Assembly: GCA_015063785.1 (NCBI GenBank) | Contig: SVTM01000027.1 | Coordinates: 1-37,943 of the forward strand | Length of the DNA: 37,943 bases | Reading direction: 5' to 3' | Origin: Oscillospiraceae bacterium | GTDB taxonomy: Bacteria > Bacillota > Clostridia > Oscillospirales > CAG-382 | In this document: positions 1-10,286 of the stretch, one piece after another | Numbering within the stretch: position 1 is the first letter of the stretch | Layout of the letters: each line of letters starts with the position of its first letter | Notes under the pieces: model-generated | Told to the model about the DNA's origin: nothing | The model's database searches: none | The model's input: the letters and a program-made list of their open reading frames with translations, nothing else | Translations under genes and position numbers: made by a program

Positions 1-8
1 TACAGTAA

Positions 9-2024
<2,016 letters not shown>

Positions 2025-2027
2025 GAC

Positions 2028-2067
2028 AAGCGCACGGCTTTTTTGCCGTGCGCTTTTCCTTTTTTCT
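2028..2067 (+). terminator. Rho-independent terminator after ligA
   Basis: Eleven-base arms at 2028-2038 and 2045-2055 pair perfectly around a six-T loop. A T-rich run follows at 2054-2067. The terminator sits directly after the ligA stop and before the convergent yuiD-like gene. Confidence 0.9.
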
Positions 2068-2070
2068 TTG

Positions 2071-2538
2071 TTAAATGATGCCCATGATAAAGGCTGCGAT
2101 GTACGGAACCGCAATACCGATTATTGCTCCGACAAAAACCTCAAGAGGCTCGTGACCCACGTATTCTTTCAGATCTTTTGCAAGGTATTTGGTGGTCTTT
2201 TCCTCAAAAAGGTCGTGGGCAATCTTGTTTATAACCTTTGCGTTTCGTCCTGTGGCTCTGCGCACACCCAAAGCGTCAATGATAACGACCATGGCAAGCA
2301 CAAAGGATATTGCCGTAACGGGCGAATCAAAGCCAAGCACTATGCCGAGAGAAAAGGCAAGAGCGCATACGGTGGACGTGTGCGAGCTTGGCATTCCTCC
2401 GTTTTCAAAAAGCTTTTTCAGATCAAGCTTTTTGGCGCAAATAAGTGTTATGATAAGCTTTACGACCTGAGCCGTGATGAATCCGAAAAACGGACATATA
2501 ATGTGATAATTTGTAAAAAGGTCAAGAAAATTTCCCAT
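2071..2538 (-). CDS. Divergent PAP2 family (YuiD/DUF212) membrane protein
   Basis: The 155-residue protein belongs to the divergent PAP2 (DUF212, YuiD-like) family, relatives of acid phosphatase/vanadium haloperoxidases with a reduced active site. The diagnostic segment GGMPSSHTSTVCAL lies at about residues 47-60, and GHEPLEVFVGA lies near the C-terminus. Several hydrophobic segments indicate a small integral membrane protein. It is the last gene of the nusB operon, 21 bases after ispA, with GGGGAG upstream of the ATG. Its position behind a prenyl diphosphate synthase fits a role with lipid or polyprenyl phosphates, but that is inference; the biochemical role of the family is not settled. Confidence 0.85.
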   Translation of the reverse strand: MGNFLDLFTNYHIICPFFGFITAQVVKLIITLICAKKLDLKKLFENGGMPSSHTSTVCALAFSLGIVLGFDSPVTAISFVLAMVVIIDALGVRRATGRNAKVINKIAHDLFEEKTTKYLAKDLKEYVGHEPLEVFVGAIIGIAVPYIAAFIMGII

Positions 2539-2559
2539 ATATTCGTTTACTCCCCAAAA

Positions 2560-3465
2560 TCAGTTGTCGCGGTTGACGATGAAATCTGCAAGCTCACAAA
2601 GGAACTCACTTCCTTCATATTTCCCGATAACTTCCTTTGCCTCGTTGCAAAGTGAAAGAGCCATGCTTTTTGCTTTGTCAATACCAAATAGTGTGACGTA
2701 GGTGTTTTTTTCTTCCTTCTCGTCGCTGCCGCACTTTTTGCCGAGCTTTGCCTCGTCTCCAGATACGTCAAGGATGTCGTCGGCGATCTGGAAAGCAAGC
2801 CCTATTTTTTCTGCATAAGTGCAGGCATCCTCATATTCACGGCATCCCTGCAGTTTTCCTGCTGCAATGCATCCAAGAATGCAGGCGCATTTGATAAGAG
2901 CGCCTGTTTTCTTTGCGTGAAGTGTTTCGAGGGTTTCAACGTCGATTTTCAGCCCTTCGCTCTGCAGATCTATCTGCTGGCCTGCGCACATTCCGCAAAC
3001 ACCTGTATGGCGCGAAAGAGCTTTTGAGGCAAGAAGATTTTGTCTGTCCGAAAGCATTTCGCCCTCGATCGTTTCAAAGGCGTAAGCAATAAGAGCATCG
3101 CCTGCAAGAAGGGCGGTGGCATCGCCGAAAACAATATGATTTGTCGGCTTTCCGCGACGCAGCTCATCATTGTCCATGCAGGGCATATCGTCGTGTATAA
3201 GAGAAAAGGTGTGTATCATTTCGATCGAGCAGGCATAGTCAAGACAAGCGTTGTCGGGTGCTCCAAAAAGCTTTGCAAACTCGATAACAAGGCAGGGACG
3301 AAGTCTTTTTCCACCTGCCATAAGGCTGTATCGCATCGATTCCTCGAGCACCGAATATTTTTCGTACGCTCCATCGGATTTTATAAGGTCGAGCTTTTCG
3401 GAAAGCTTTGTTTCGACGGTTTTTGCGTTTTTCGAGATAGTTTCATAAAAGGACATATTATTCAT
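2560..3465 (-). CDS. ispA: Short-chain polyprenyl (farnesyl/geranylgeranyl) diphosphate synthase
   Basis: The enzyme condenses dimethylallyl or geranyl diphosphate with isopentenyl diphosphate to make C15 (or C20) prenyl diphosphate for quinone, undecaprenyl and carotenoid pathways. It has the first aspartate-rich motif in the bacterial short-chain form, DDMPCMD at about residues 92-98, and the second motif DDILD at about 229-233. GGKRLRP, which binds diphosphate, is at 51-57. The frame is open to 3492, but a start at 3465 has GGAGG nine bases upstream; a start at 3456 is also possible. It overlaps the end of xseB, so translation is probably coupled. The exact product chain length cannot be read from sequence alone. 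Confidence 0.93.
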   Translation of the reverse strand: MNNMSFYETISKNAKTVETKLSEKLDLIKSDGAYEKYSVLEESMRYSLMAGGKRLRPCLVIEFAKLFGAPDNACLDYACSIEMIHTFSLIHDDMPCMDNDELRRGKPTNHIVFGDATALLAGDALIAYAFETIEGEMLSDRQNLLASKALSRHTGVCGMCAGQQIDLQSEGLKIDVETLETLHAKKTGALIKCACILGCIAAGKLQGCREYEDACTYAEKIGLAFQIADDILDVSGDEAKLGKKCGSDEKEEKNTYVTLFGIDKAKSMALSLCNEAKEVIGKYEGSEFLCELADFIVNRDN

Positions 3466-3676
3466 CCTTTGCATCCTCCGTCGCGGGGGCAAGAACTTTT
3501 ATCTTCGCTTCGGCTTCGGATATAAGTCTGTTTGATTCTTTTATCAATCCAACGCCTTCTTCGTAAAGTGCCAAAGCTTCGTCAAGGGGCAGGTCGCTGT
3601 CAAGCTTAACTGCTATTTCATCAAGCCTTTCAAGCATTTTTTCAAGGGGCATATCTGTATTTTTCTTTGCAGGCAT
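3458..3676 (-). CDS. xseB: Exodeoxyribonuclease VII small subunit
   Basis: This 72-residue protein is the small subunit of exonuclease VII, which degrades single-stranded DNA in both directions into oligonucleotides. The core LEKMLERLDEIAVKLDSD and LPLDEALALYEEGVGLIK segments match the family helical hairpin. Its start codon shares one base with the xseA stop (TGATG), so the two subunits are translationally coupled. It overlaps the ispA start by a few bases at its 3' end. Confidence 0.93.
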   Translation of the reverse strand: MPAKKNTDMPLEKMLERLDEIAVKLDSDLPLDEALALYEEGVGLIKESNRLISEAEAKIKVLAPATEDAKDE

Positions 3677-4896
3677 CAGTTTTTGTCTCCTTTTGTGATT
3701 TGTGTGATCTCTGCTTTTGCGCTACCGTCGCAAAAACGAAGATCAAGAGTTTCTCCCTTGTTCAGTTGATTAACCGACGTTACGGCGTGCCCGTCGTCTT
3801 TGCTTATAATAGAATAACCGCGCGCCATGACCGAAAGGGGGCTCAACGCCGCAATTTTTGCGGTTTTTTCCGAAAGAGAGCTTTTCTTTTCGCTGCAAAT
3901 TTTGCTTATGGAAGACAAAAGCTTTTGGGAAAGGTTTGCGGTTTTTTCGTTCAGTCTTTCTGTGTAGAAAAGGGGAGAGGTGAACATTTTGCTTTTCGAA
4001 AGCATTGCAAGTTCGTTTTTGAGACTGCGTATTTTTGCTTCCGACAGTGTTTTGAACATCGAGGCATATCCTGCGATGGTCGAGAGTATCTCGCTCGATT
4101 CGGGCACGGCAAGTTCCGCTGCGGCAGAGGGAGTGGGGGCGCGCAGATCTGCCACAAAATCGCATATGGTAAAATCTGTTTCGTGGCCCACCGCAGAAAT
4201 GACAGGAATGTGCGAATTGTATATCTCGTGGGCAAGCATTTCGCTGTTGAAAGCCCAAAGATCTTCGATCGATCCGCCGCCGCGACCGATTATTATCGTA
4301 TCGACGGGAAACTTTTCGTTGAAAAATCTTATTCCCTCGCAAAGCTCTTTTGGCGCTCCGCTTCCCTGAACGAGGGAAGGGTAGATATATATTTCGGAAA
4401 CGGGATATCTGCGTGTCAGAATGTTTTTCATATCCGCTACAGCTGCTCCCGTGTCCGCCGTTATGATTCCGATTTTTGAAGGATAACGGGGAATGGGCTT
4501 TTTGTGTGCTTCGTCAAAAAGTCCCATGGAGTATAGCTTTTCTTTCAGTTGTTCGTATGCCAGATAAAGCGAGCCTATGCCGTCGGGTTGTATCTCCTTT
4601 GCATATATCTGATAAACGCCGTCTCTTGGAAAGACAGAAACGCTTCCGCGTACGATGACTTTCATGCCGTTTTCCGGTTCGAACTTCAATGTTGAGGCGT
4701 AGGACCTGAACATAACAGCCTTTACAACAGATTCTGAATCTTTTACCGAAAAATAAAGATGTCCCGATTTGTAATGGTTGGTGAAATTGGAGATTTCACC
4801 CTTGATGTATATATCACCCAGAAGATCCTGCGAATCAAGTAGGGCTTTTATGTATTCATTCAGTTGCGAAACTGTGAGGGTGATGGCTTTTGACAT
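3676..4896 (-). CDS. xseA: Exodeoxyribonuclease VII large subunit
   Basis: This is the catalytic subunit of exonuclease VII (406 residues, normal length). An N-terminal OB-fold nucleic-acid binding domain (about residues 5-100; LTVSQLNEYIKALL, LGDIYIKGEISN) precedes the catalytic domain. That domain includes IGIITADTGAA, the glycine-rich IIIGRGGGSIEDLWAFN segment, and PVISAVGHETDFTICDFVADLRAPTPS split over about residues 210-255. A coiled-coil-like C-terminal part follows. It starts three bases after the stop of the M22 gene, so it belongs to the same transcript. Confidence 0.96.
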   Translation of the reverse strand: MSKAITLTVSQLNEYIKALLDSQDLLGDIYIKGEISNFTNHYKSGHLYFSVKDSESVVKAVMFRSYASTLKFEPENGMKVIVRGSVSVFPRDGVYQIYAKEIQPDGIGSLYLAYEQLKEKLYSMGLFDEAHKKPIPRYPSKIGIITADTGAAVADMKNILTRRYPVSEIYIYPSLVQGSGAPKELCEGIRFFNEKFPVDTIIIGRGGGSIEDLWAFNSEMLAHEIYNSHIPVISAVGHETDFTICDFVADLRAPTPSAAAELAVPESSEILSTIAGYASMFKTLSEAKIRSLKNELAMLSKSKMFTSPLFYTERLNEKTANLSQKLLSSISKICSEKKSSLSEKTAKIAALSPLSVMARGYSIISKDDGHAVTSVNQLNKGETLDLRFCDGSAKAEITQITKGDKN

Positions 4897-4899
4897 CTG

Positions 4900-5856
4900 T
4901 TATTTCTCCGTATTGTATTTTTCGCATGCGATAAGAGCACAACCGCAGGCGTTGTCGGACGACAGCTCGCGGCGTGCAAAATAGACGTTTGGTAACTTTA
5001 AAAGGTTTTGCCTGATTCTTGTATTTGACATTACGCCCCCTGCGAAGAGAAGGGGGACATCTTTGTATTCTTCTCTGATGTTGTGGCACAGTTTGGTGAG
5101 AACACAGCTTAAATACTCAAAAAGAAAAGCGGCAATATCTTCCTTTTGTGTGCCTTTGGCGATAAGGTCCCGAGTCTTGTTTTCAAGTCCTGACAAAGAA
5201 CAGGTAAGACCGGCAACACTCACTTTTATCTTTCCGAAATCGATGCTTGAAGAAGCAGAAAGCTCGTCTAGAGCTTTGCCGCAGGGAAATTGCAATCCAA
5301 GCAAAACGCCTGTCCTGTCAATTGCCTGTCCTGCGTTCAGATCGCTTGTGCCGCCGATCCTGTCGCAAACGATGCATCCATCTTGTTTGCGGCAAAGAAT
5401 GATGTCGGTGGTTCCGCCCGAAACGTGAAAAGAAATAAAGTCTTCGCCGTCGCGTGGGCAAAGTCCGCTTTCATATAACGCGGCGGCGATATGTCCTTGC
5501 TGATGCGAAAGCTCGTAAAGCGGCAGATTCATTGATGATGCCACCGCCTGCGCAAAACTAACTCCTGCAAGAAAACAAGGCATATAAGAGCCTTGTGCAT
5601 CCCTGGGTTTTGCCGAAACGCCGACTGCACATAGCTTTTCGGGCGAATATTCCTTTTCGTCAAAAAGTTCGCGGCAAAGCTCGGGTAAAGCTTTTGTATG
5701 ATGAAAAAGAGCATCGCTTTGGCGAAGTCCGCGCTCGTTTTCGGCAACAGGCAGAAGACGACGGGTGTTTTTAATGATCTCACCATTTTTTACCAACGAA
5801 AGGCTGGTGGTGTAGTTGCTGGTGTCAACCCCGAGAAAAAAGAGGTCCTTCTGCAT
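4900..5856 (-). CDS. Kae1/TsaD-like M22 family protein (paralogue type)
   Basis: The 318-residue protein has the ASKHA fold of the M22 (glycoprotease) family. The N-terminal GVDTSNYTTSLSLV loop and the metal-binding HxxxH (H118 and H122 in LSHQQGHIAAAL) are visible, as is a phosphate-binding glycine-rich segment (FAGGVMSN) near the C-terminus. It is shorter and more divergent than typical TsaD. It matches the Kae1-like protein that many Clostridia carry in the nusB-xseA region in addition to the true tRNA t6A enzyme. That it is a second copy rather than the only TsaD is an inference from this context. It lies two bases after nusB and three before xseA. No function is established for the paralogue. 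Confidence 0.8.
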   Translation of the reverse strand: MQKDLFFLGVDTSNYTTSLSLVKNGEIIKNTRRLLPVAENERGLRQSDALFHHTKALPELCRELFDEKEYSPEKLCAVGVSAKPRDAQGSYMPCFLAGVSFAQAVASSMNLPLYELSHQQGHIAAALYESGLCPRDGEDFISFHVSGGTTDIILCRKQDGCIVCDRIGGTSDLNAGQAIDRTGVLLGLQFPCGKALDELSASSSIDFGKIKVSVAGLTCSLSGLENKTRDLIAKGTQKEDIAAFLFEYLSCVLTKLCHNIREEYKDVPLLFAGGVMSNTRIRQNLLKLPNVYFARRELSSDNACGCALIACEKYNTEK

Positions 5857-5858
5857 GA

Positions 5859-6353
5859 TTATTCTTCGGAGCCTTCGGGGTCTTCTGCCTCGACTTGGGC
5901 AGATTCTGCAATACCGTTTATCTCAAGTTGCTTTGCAACAGCGCCGAGAACGCCGTTTATAAAGGTGTAGCTGTCGTCGTTGTCGTATTTCTTTGCAAGC
6001 TCAACAGCTTCATTTATCGAAACTTCGGTGGGGATAGAGTCAATGTAAAGAAGCTCGTACACCGCAAGTCTGAGGATCGAAACAGAAACTCTTGACATTC
6101 TTTCGAGCTTCCATTTGAGCGAGCAATTTTTGATGGTCTTGTCAAGCGCGTCGATCTTTTCGGCAACGCCGAAATATACCTTCGAGATGTAGTCGTCGTT
6201 TTTTATTTCCTCGGTAATGTGGGCATCGTCTGCCTCGGGGAAATAGCGTACATAAAGGTCAAGGAGCTCCTCGGGCTTTTCTTCGGAATTGAAGCCGAAA
6301 TCAAAAACGAGGCAAAGGGTTATTTCGCGTGCTTGTCTTCTTGTTATTTTCAT
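5859..6353 (-). CDS. nusB: Transcription antitermination factor NusB
   Basis: NusB binds boxA RNA with NusE (S10) and supports rRNA transcription antitermination. The sequence begins MKITRRQAREITLCLVF, the usual RR-x-ARE-x-A-like opening. Later it has MSRVSVSILRLAVYELLY and IPTEVSINEAVELAKKYDNDDSYTFINGVLG (quoted here in pieces), which are hallmark helices. The frame is open ten codons further upstream, but 6353 is chosen because GGAG lies seven bases before it. The protein is 164 residues with an acidic C-terminal tail. It is the first gene of the operon, directly downstream of a consensus promoter. Confidence 0.95.
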   Translation of the reverse strand: MKITRRQAREITLCLVFDFGFNSEEKPEELLDLYVRYFPEADDAHITEEIKNDDYISKVYFGVAEKIDALDKTIKNCSLKWKLERMSRVSVSILRLAVYELLYIDSIPTEVSINEAVELAKKYDNDDSYTFINGVLGAVAKQLEINGIAESAQVEAEDPEGSEE

Positions 6354-6399
6354 AATAAATCTCCGCATTGTATAAATTTCCATAATATGCTATTATATA

Positions 6400-6428
6400 A
6401 TTATAAAATATTTTGCATTTGTTGTCAA
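6400..6428 (-). promoter_or_regulatory. Sigma-A promoter of the nusB operon
   Basis: On the minus strand a perfect -35 TTGACA (6428-6423) and a perfect -10 TATAAT (6405-6400) are separated by 17 bases. The promoter lies about 50 bases upstream of the nusB start and faces away from the glnN promoter. Confidence 0.9.
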
Positions 6429-6496
6429 CATCAAAAAGCAAAAAGTTTGTACTTGCAACAATTTATATTTCGGGTTAAGCTTTTCTTAAAAATCTA

Positions 6497-6525
6497 TTGA
6501 CAAAATCCATCCAATCCTGTATAAT
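6497..6525 (+). promoter_or_regulatory. Sigma-A promoter of glnN
   Basis: A perfect TTGACA (6497-6502) and a perfect TATAAT (6520-6525) have a 17-base spacer. This predicts a leader of about 60 bases before the glnN ATG, containing the hairpin at 6541-6568. Confidence 0.92.
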
Positions 6526-6540
6526 TGTTTTCGTAGTGGG

Positions 6541-6568
6541 CACTGTGAAATACCCGTTTTTCGCAGTG
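6541..6568 (+). promoter_or_regulatory. Leader hairpin upstream of glnN
   Basis: Ten-base arms (CACTGTGAAA at 6541-6550 and TTTCGCAGTG at 6559-6568) pair with one G-U wobble around an eight-base loop. A T-rich but interrupted stretch follows (6570-6581), then the ribosome binding site GGAGG (6583-6587). It could be a weak attenuator or an mRNA stabiliser. It does not match a riboswitch class I can recognise. Confidence 0.5.
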
Positions 6569-6593
6569 GCTTTATTTATTTCGGAGGTAATTT

Positions 6594-8684
6594 ATGAGCC
6601 ACATCACCGACATTTTCGGAAGTCTTGTTTTTGACGATAGAGTAATGCGCGAGCGCCTTCCCAAGGAAACCTATAAAGCGCTTAGAAAAACAAGAGAAAA
6701 CGGAAAAAGTCTTGATATTCGTATAGCAAACGTCGTTGCCAGTGCCATGAAGGACTGGGCGGTCGAAAAGGGGGCAACCCATTTCACCCATTGGTTCCAG
6801 CCCATGACGGGCATTACCGCCGAAAAACACGACAGCTTCATCTCGCCCCTCGGCGACGGAAGCGTTATTCTTGAGTTTTCAGGCAAAGAGCTTGTAAAGG
6901 GCGAATCAGACGCCTCCAGCTTCCCGTCGGGCGGTCTTCGAGCCACTTTTGAAGCTCGCGGATATACCGCATGGGATCCCACGGCCTATGCTTTTATCAA
7001 GGACAGAACGCTTTGCATTCCCACTGTTTTCTATTCGTACAGCGGCGACGCTCTTGACAAGAAAACTCCTCTTCTGCGATCAAACGAAGTTCTCAACAAG
7101 CAGGCTCTGCGTATACTGCGCCTTTTCGGTGACACCACGACCACACGCGTCATCGCTACCGTCGGCGCCGAGCAGGAATATTTTATGGTCGACAAGAAGC
7201 TTTATGACAAGCGCCCCGACCTTATATTTTGCGGCAGAACTCTTTTTGGTGCAAAGCCTCCCAAAAGCCAGGATATGGAAGCTCACTATTACGGTGCCAT
7301 CAAGCCCCGTATTTCCGCATTTATGAAAGAGCTTGATGAAGAACTATGGAAACTCGGGATTCTTGCAAAAACCGAACACAATGAGGCGGCTCCTGCACAG
7401 CACGAGCTTGCTCCCATCTTTACATCCAATAACATCGCCACCGACCACAATCAGCTCATGATGGAGATGATGAAGACGGTTGCTCACCGCCACGGTCTTG
7501 AATGTCTTCTCCACGAAAAGCCCTTTGCAGGTGTCAACGGTAGCGGCAAGCACAACAACTGGGCTCTTTCCACAAACGAGGGTGTAAACCTTCTTGAACC
7601 CGGCGATTCGCCCATCGAAAATGCTCAGTTCCTTCTCTTCCTTGTGGCAATGATAAAGGCGGTGGACGAGCATCAGGATGCATTGCGTGCATCTGTTGCC
7701 ACCCCCGGAAACGATCACAGACTCGGTGCCCATGAGGCTCCTCCTGCCATCATTTCCATGTTCCTGGGCGATGAGCTTACGGAAATACTTGAAAGCATCG
7801 AGAGCGGAAAGTCGTACTGTCAGAAAGAAAAGGTCGATATGCGTATCGGCGTGCACGTTCTTCCCCGTTTCCCGAGAGACACCACCGACCGCAACCGTAC
7901 AAGCCCCTTTGCTTTCACGGGTAACAAGTTCGAATTCCGTTCGGTAGGCTCTTCTGCTTCTATTGCAACGCCCAACGTGGTTCTCAACACTATCGTTGCA
8001 AAGACTCTTTGCGAATTTGCAGATGTTCTTGAAGCTGCGGATGATTTCACCCACGCCCTCAACGAACTTATCGTAAAAACCATTAAAGAGCACAAAAGGA
8101 TTATCTTCAACGGCAACAATTACAGCGAAGAATGGGTGCACGAGGCAGAGAAGAGAGGCCTTCTCAATGTCAAGACCTCTGTTGATGCTTTCCCTCTATT
8201 CATAAACGAAAACAACGTCGAGCTTTACACCAGCTTCGGCATTTATTCTCAGGCAGAAATGCACTCGAGATACGAGATAAATCTCGAAAACTATGTTAAG
8301 ACTCTTAACATCGAAGCGCTGACCATGATCGATATGATAAAGAAGCAGATCGTTCCTGCAGTCGGCACTTACATAAATGAGCTTTGTTCAACGGTATCTC
8401 TTAAGGTATCGGCTCTTCCGGGAGTAACCTGTGAGCTTGAAACCGAGCTTGCAAAGGATCTTTCGGAGCACAATCTTGCGCTCTATCGCAAATCCGAAGA
8501 GATCGAAAAAAAGCTTTCCGAGCTTAAGGAACTTTGCGACATGAAGGAAAAGGCAGAATATATCCGCGATGTTCTTATTCCCGTTATGAACGCGGCAAGA
8601 AAGATTTCCGATGATATGGAAAGCCGCGTTGCATCAAAATACTGGCCTTTCCCCACATACAGCGAGCTTTTGTTTGATATCTGA
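6594..8684 (+). CDS. glnN: Glutamine synthetase type III (GlnN)
   Basis: This ATP-dependent enzyme makes glutamine from glutamate and ammonium. The 696-residue length is that of the class III family (about 700), not the 440-470 of class I. Visible class III features include FTHWFQPMTGITAEKHDSF near residue 60, VIATVGAEQEYF, HNEAAPAQHELAPIF, NGSGKHNNWALSTNEG, and NDHRLGAHEAPPAIISMFLG. The last carries conserved ATP and metal-binding residues. The ATG has GGAGG six bases upstream and sits behind a perfect promoter and a leader hairpin. Codon use is strongly biased toward frequent codons, suggesting high expression. It shares a transcript with the DUF1846 gene 15 bases downstream. Confidence 0.97.
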   Translation: MSHITDIFGSLVFDDRVMRERLPKETYKALRKTRENGKSLDIRIANVVASAMKDWAVEKGATHFTHWFQPMTGITAEKHDSFISPLGDGSVILEFSGKELVKGESDASSFPSGGLRATFEARGYTAWDPTAYAFIKDRTLCIPTVFYSYSGDALDKKTPLLRSNEVLNKQALRILRLFGDTTTTRVIATVGAEQEYFMVDKKLYDKRPDLIFCGRTLFGAKPPKSQDMEAHYYGAIKPRISAFMKELDEELWKLGILAKTEHNEAAPAQHELAPIFTSNNIATDHNQLMMEMMKTVAHRHGLECLLHEKPFAGVNGSGKHNNWALSTNEGVNLLEPGDSPIENAQFLLFLVAMIKAVDEHQDALRASVATPGNDHRLGAHEAPPAIISMFLGDELTEILESIESGKSYCQKEKVDMRIGVHVLPRFPRDTTDRNRTSPFAFTGNKFEFRSVGSSASIATPNVVLNTIVAKTLCEFADVLEAADDFTHALNELIVKTIKEHKRIIFNGNNYSEEWVHEAEKRGLLNVKTSVDAFPLFINENNVELYTSFGIYSQAEMHSRYEINLENYVKTLNIEALTMIDMIKKQIVPAVGTYINELCSTVSLKVSALPGVTCELETELAKDLSEHNLALYRKSEEIEKKLSELKELCDMKEKAEYIRDVLIPVMNAARKISDDMESRVASKYWPFPTYSELLFDI

Positions 8685-8699
8685 TTTTTGGAGGTTAAT

Positions 8700-10193
8700 A
8701 TGAGCTGTAAAATTGGCTTTGACAAGGATTATTATATTGCAAAGCAGTCAGAACAGATTCAAAACAGGATAAATCAGTTTGGCGGAAAACTTTACCTCGA
8801 ATTCGGCGGCAAGCTTTTCGACGATTATCACGCTTCCCGCGTTCTTCCCGGATTTTTGCCTGATATAAAGGTGCAGATGCTCAAGAAGATGGCGGATAAA
8901 GTCGAAATAGTCATGGTCATCAATGCATCCGATATCGAAAAGAATAAGATGCGCAGCGATCTCGGTATCACCTACGACGCAGATGTTCTTCGCCTTTACG
9001 ATGCTTTCACAGGTATCGGACTTTACGTCGGAAGTGTTGTTATCGCCCAGTTCGACGGTCAGCCTGCAGCAAAGACCTTTAAGCGCAAGCTCGAAGCTCT
9101 TGGTATCCGCGTTTTCACCCATTACAACATCGAGGGCTATCCTCTTAACGTAAAGCATATCGTCAGCGAAGACGGACTTGGAAAGAACGATTATATCGAA
9201 ACCACCCGTCCTCTGGTTGTCATCACTGCTCCCGGCCCCGGAAGCGGAAAAATGGCAACCTGCCTTTCTCAGCTTTATCACGAGCACAAGCGTGGGATTT
9301 CGGCAGGTTATGCCAAGTTCGAGACTTTCCCGATCTGGAACATTCCGCTCAAGCACCCCGTAAATCTTGCCTATGAAGCTGCAACAGCAGATCTCAATGA
9401 CGTAAATATGATAGATCCGTTCCACCTCGAAGCTTATGGCGAAACTGCCGTAAACTACAACCGCGACGTGGAAATTTTCCCCGTGCTCAACGCTATTTTC
9501 GAAAAGATCTCGGGCAAGAGCCCATATAAATCACCTACAGACATGGGCGTAAACATGGCAGGATACGCCATCATCGATAACGACGTTGTCTGCAAAGCTG
9601 CGCGTGAGGAGATTCTTCGCCGCTATTATGCTGCACTGTGTAATCGCCGCATGGGCATTGACTCGGATGACACGGTGAACGAGATAGAGCTTCTTATGAA
9701 GCAGGCAGAAATAACCCCAGAGGACAGAAAGTGTGCATCGGTTGCCCTTGCAAAGAGCGAGGCAACAGGTGGACAGCCTGCAGTTGCAATTGAGCTTCCC
9801 GACGGAACAATCGTCACGGGAAAGACAAGCCAGCTTTTTGGTGCATCGTCTGCCGCTCTTCTGAATGCCGCAAAGGCGATTGCCGGAATCGACAAGGAAA
9901 CCCCTGTCATCCGTCGCGAGATTATAGAGCCGGTTCAGTCGTTAAAGACTGATCTTCTCGGAAACCACAACCCCCGTCTTCATTCTGACGAAACGCTCGT
10001 TGCCCTTTCCATCAGCGCCGAGGGAAGCCAGAATGCACGAAAAGCGTTTGACGCTTTGTCAAAGCTTCGCGGATGCGAGGCGCACTCCACCGTCATTCTC
10101 GCTCAGATCGACCAGGATACATACCGCAAGCTTGGAATTCGTCTCACCTGCGAGCCCAAGTATCAGACAAAGAAGCTTTTCCACGGAAGATAA
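8700..10193 (+). CDS. DUF1846 (UPF0371) family protein
   Basis: The protein is about 497 residues and belongs to the DUF1846/UPF0371 family. Recognisable stretches are IGFDKDYYIAKQSEQI, GGKLYLEFGGKLFDDYHA, APGPGSGKMATCLSQLYHE (nucleotide-binding-like glycine-rich loop at about residues 180-198) and NMAGYAIIDNDVV. A TTG further upstream extends the frame to 8688, but GGAGG at 8690-8694 places the start at the ATG at 8700. The gene is 15 bases behind glnN with no terminator between, so it is probably co-transcribed. The P-loop-like segment suggests a nucleotide or phosphate-binding enzyme. The family function is unknown, and a link to nitrogen metabolism is inference from position only. Confidence 0.93.
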   Translation: MSCKIGFDKDYYIAKQSEQIQNRINQFGGKLYLEFGGKLFDDYHASRVLPGFLPDIKVQMLKKMADKVEIVMVINASDIEKNKMRSDLGITYDADVLRLYDAFTGIGLYVGSVVIAQFDGQPAAKTFKRKLEALGIRVFTHYNIEGYPLNVKHIVSEDGLGKNDYIETTRPLVVITAPGPGSGKMATCLSQLYHEHKRGISAGYAKFETFPIWNIPLKHPVNLAYEAATADLNDVNMIDPFHLEAYGETAVNYNRDVEIFPVLNAIFEKISGKSPYKSPTDMGVNMAGYAIIDNDVVCKAAREEILRRYYAALCNRRMGIDSDDTVNEIELLMKQAEITPEDRKCASVALAKSEATGGQPAVAIELPDGTIVTGKTSQLFGASSAALLNAAKAIAGIDKETPVIRREIIEPVQSLKTDLLGNHNPRLHSDETLVALSISAEGSQNARKAFDALSKLRGCEAHSTVILAQIDQDTYRKLGIRLTCEPKYQTKKLFHGR

Positions 10194-10199
10194 AATTTT

Positions 10200-10226
10200 C
10201 GGCGTACCTTTTTGGTGCGCCGATTT
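10200..10226 (+). terminator. Terminator after the glnN operon
   Basis: Nine-base arms at 10200-10208 and 10214-10222 pair with one G-U wobble around a five-T loop. ATTTT follows. It lies seven bases after the DUF1846 stop. Confidence 0.8.
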
Positions 10227-10232
10227 TGATAC

Positions 10233-10261
10233 TTGAAATTTTAGTTTCTATGTATTACAAT
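10233..10261 (+). promoter_or_regulatory. Promoter of the aldo/keto reductase gene
   Basis: TTGAAA (10233-10238) and TACAAT (10256-10261) are separated by 17 bases, each one mismatch from consensus. The ATG follows 25 bases later, with GAGG as ribosome binding site. Confidence 0.7.
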
Positions 10262-10286
10262 GTAAATAGAAAGCGAGGATTGCATA

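Noticed and set aside
3667..4479. 270-codon plus-strand frame opposite xseA
   Set aside because: It is the antisense shadow of conserved xseA codons; its cysteine- and arginine-rich composition is typical of such shadows.
7344..8141. 265-codon minus-strand frame inside glnN
   Set aside because: Antisense to an intact glutamine synthetase, with no family resemblance.
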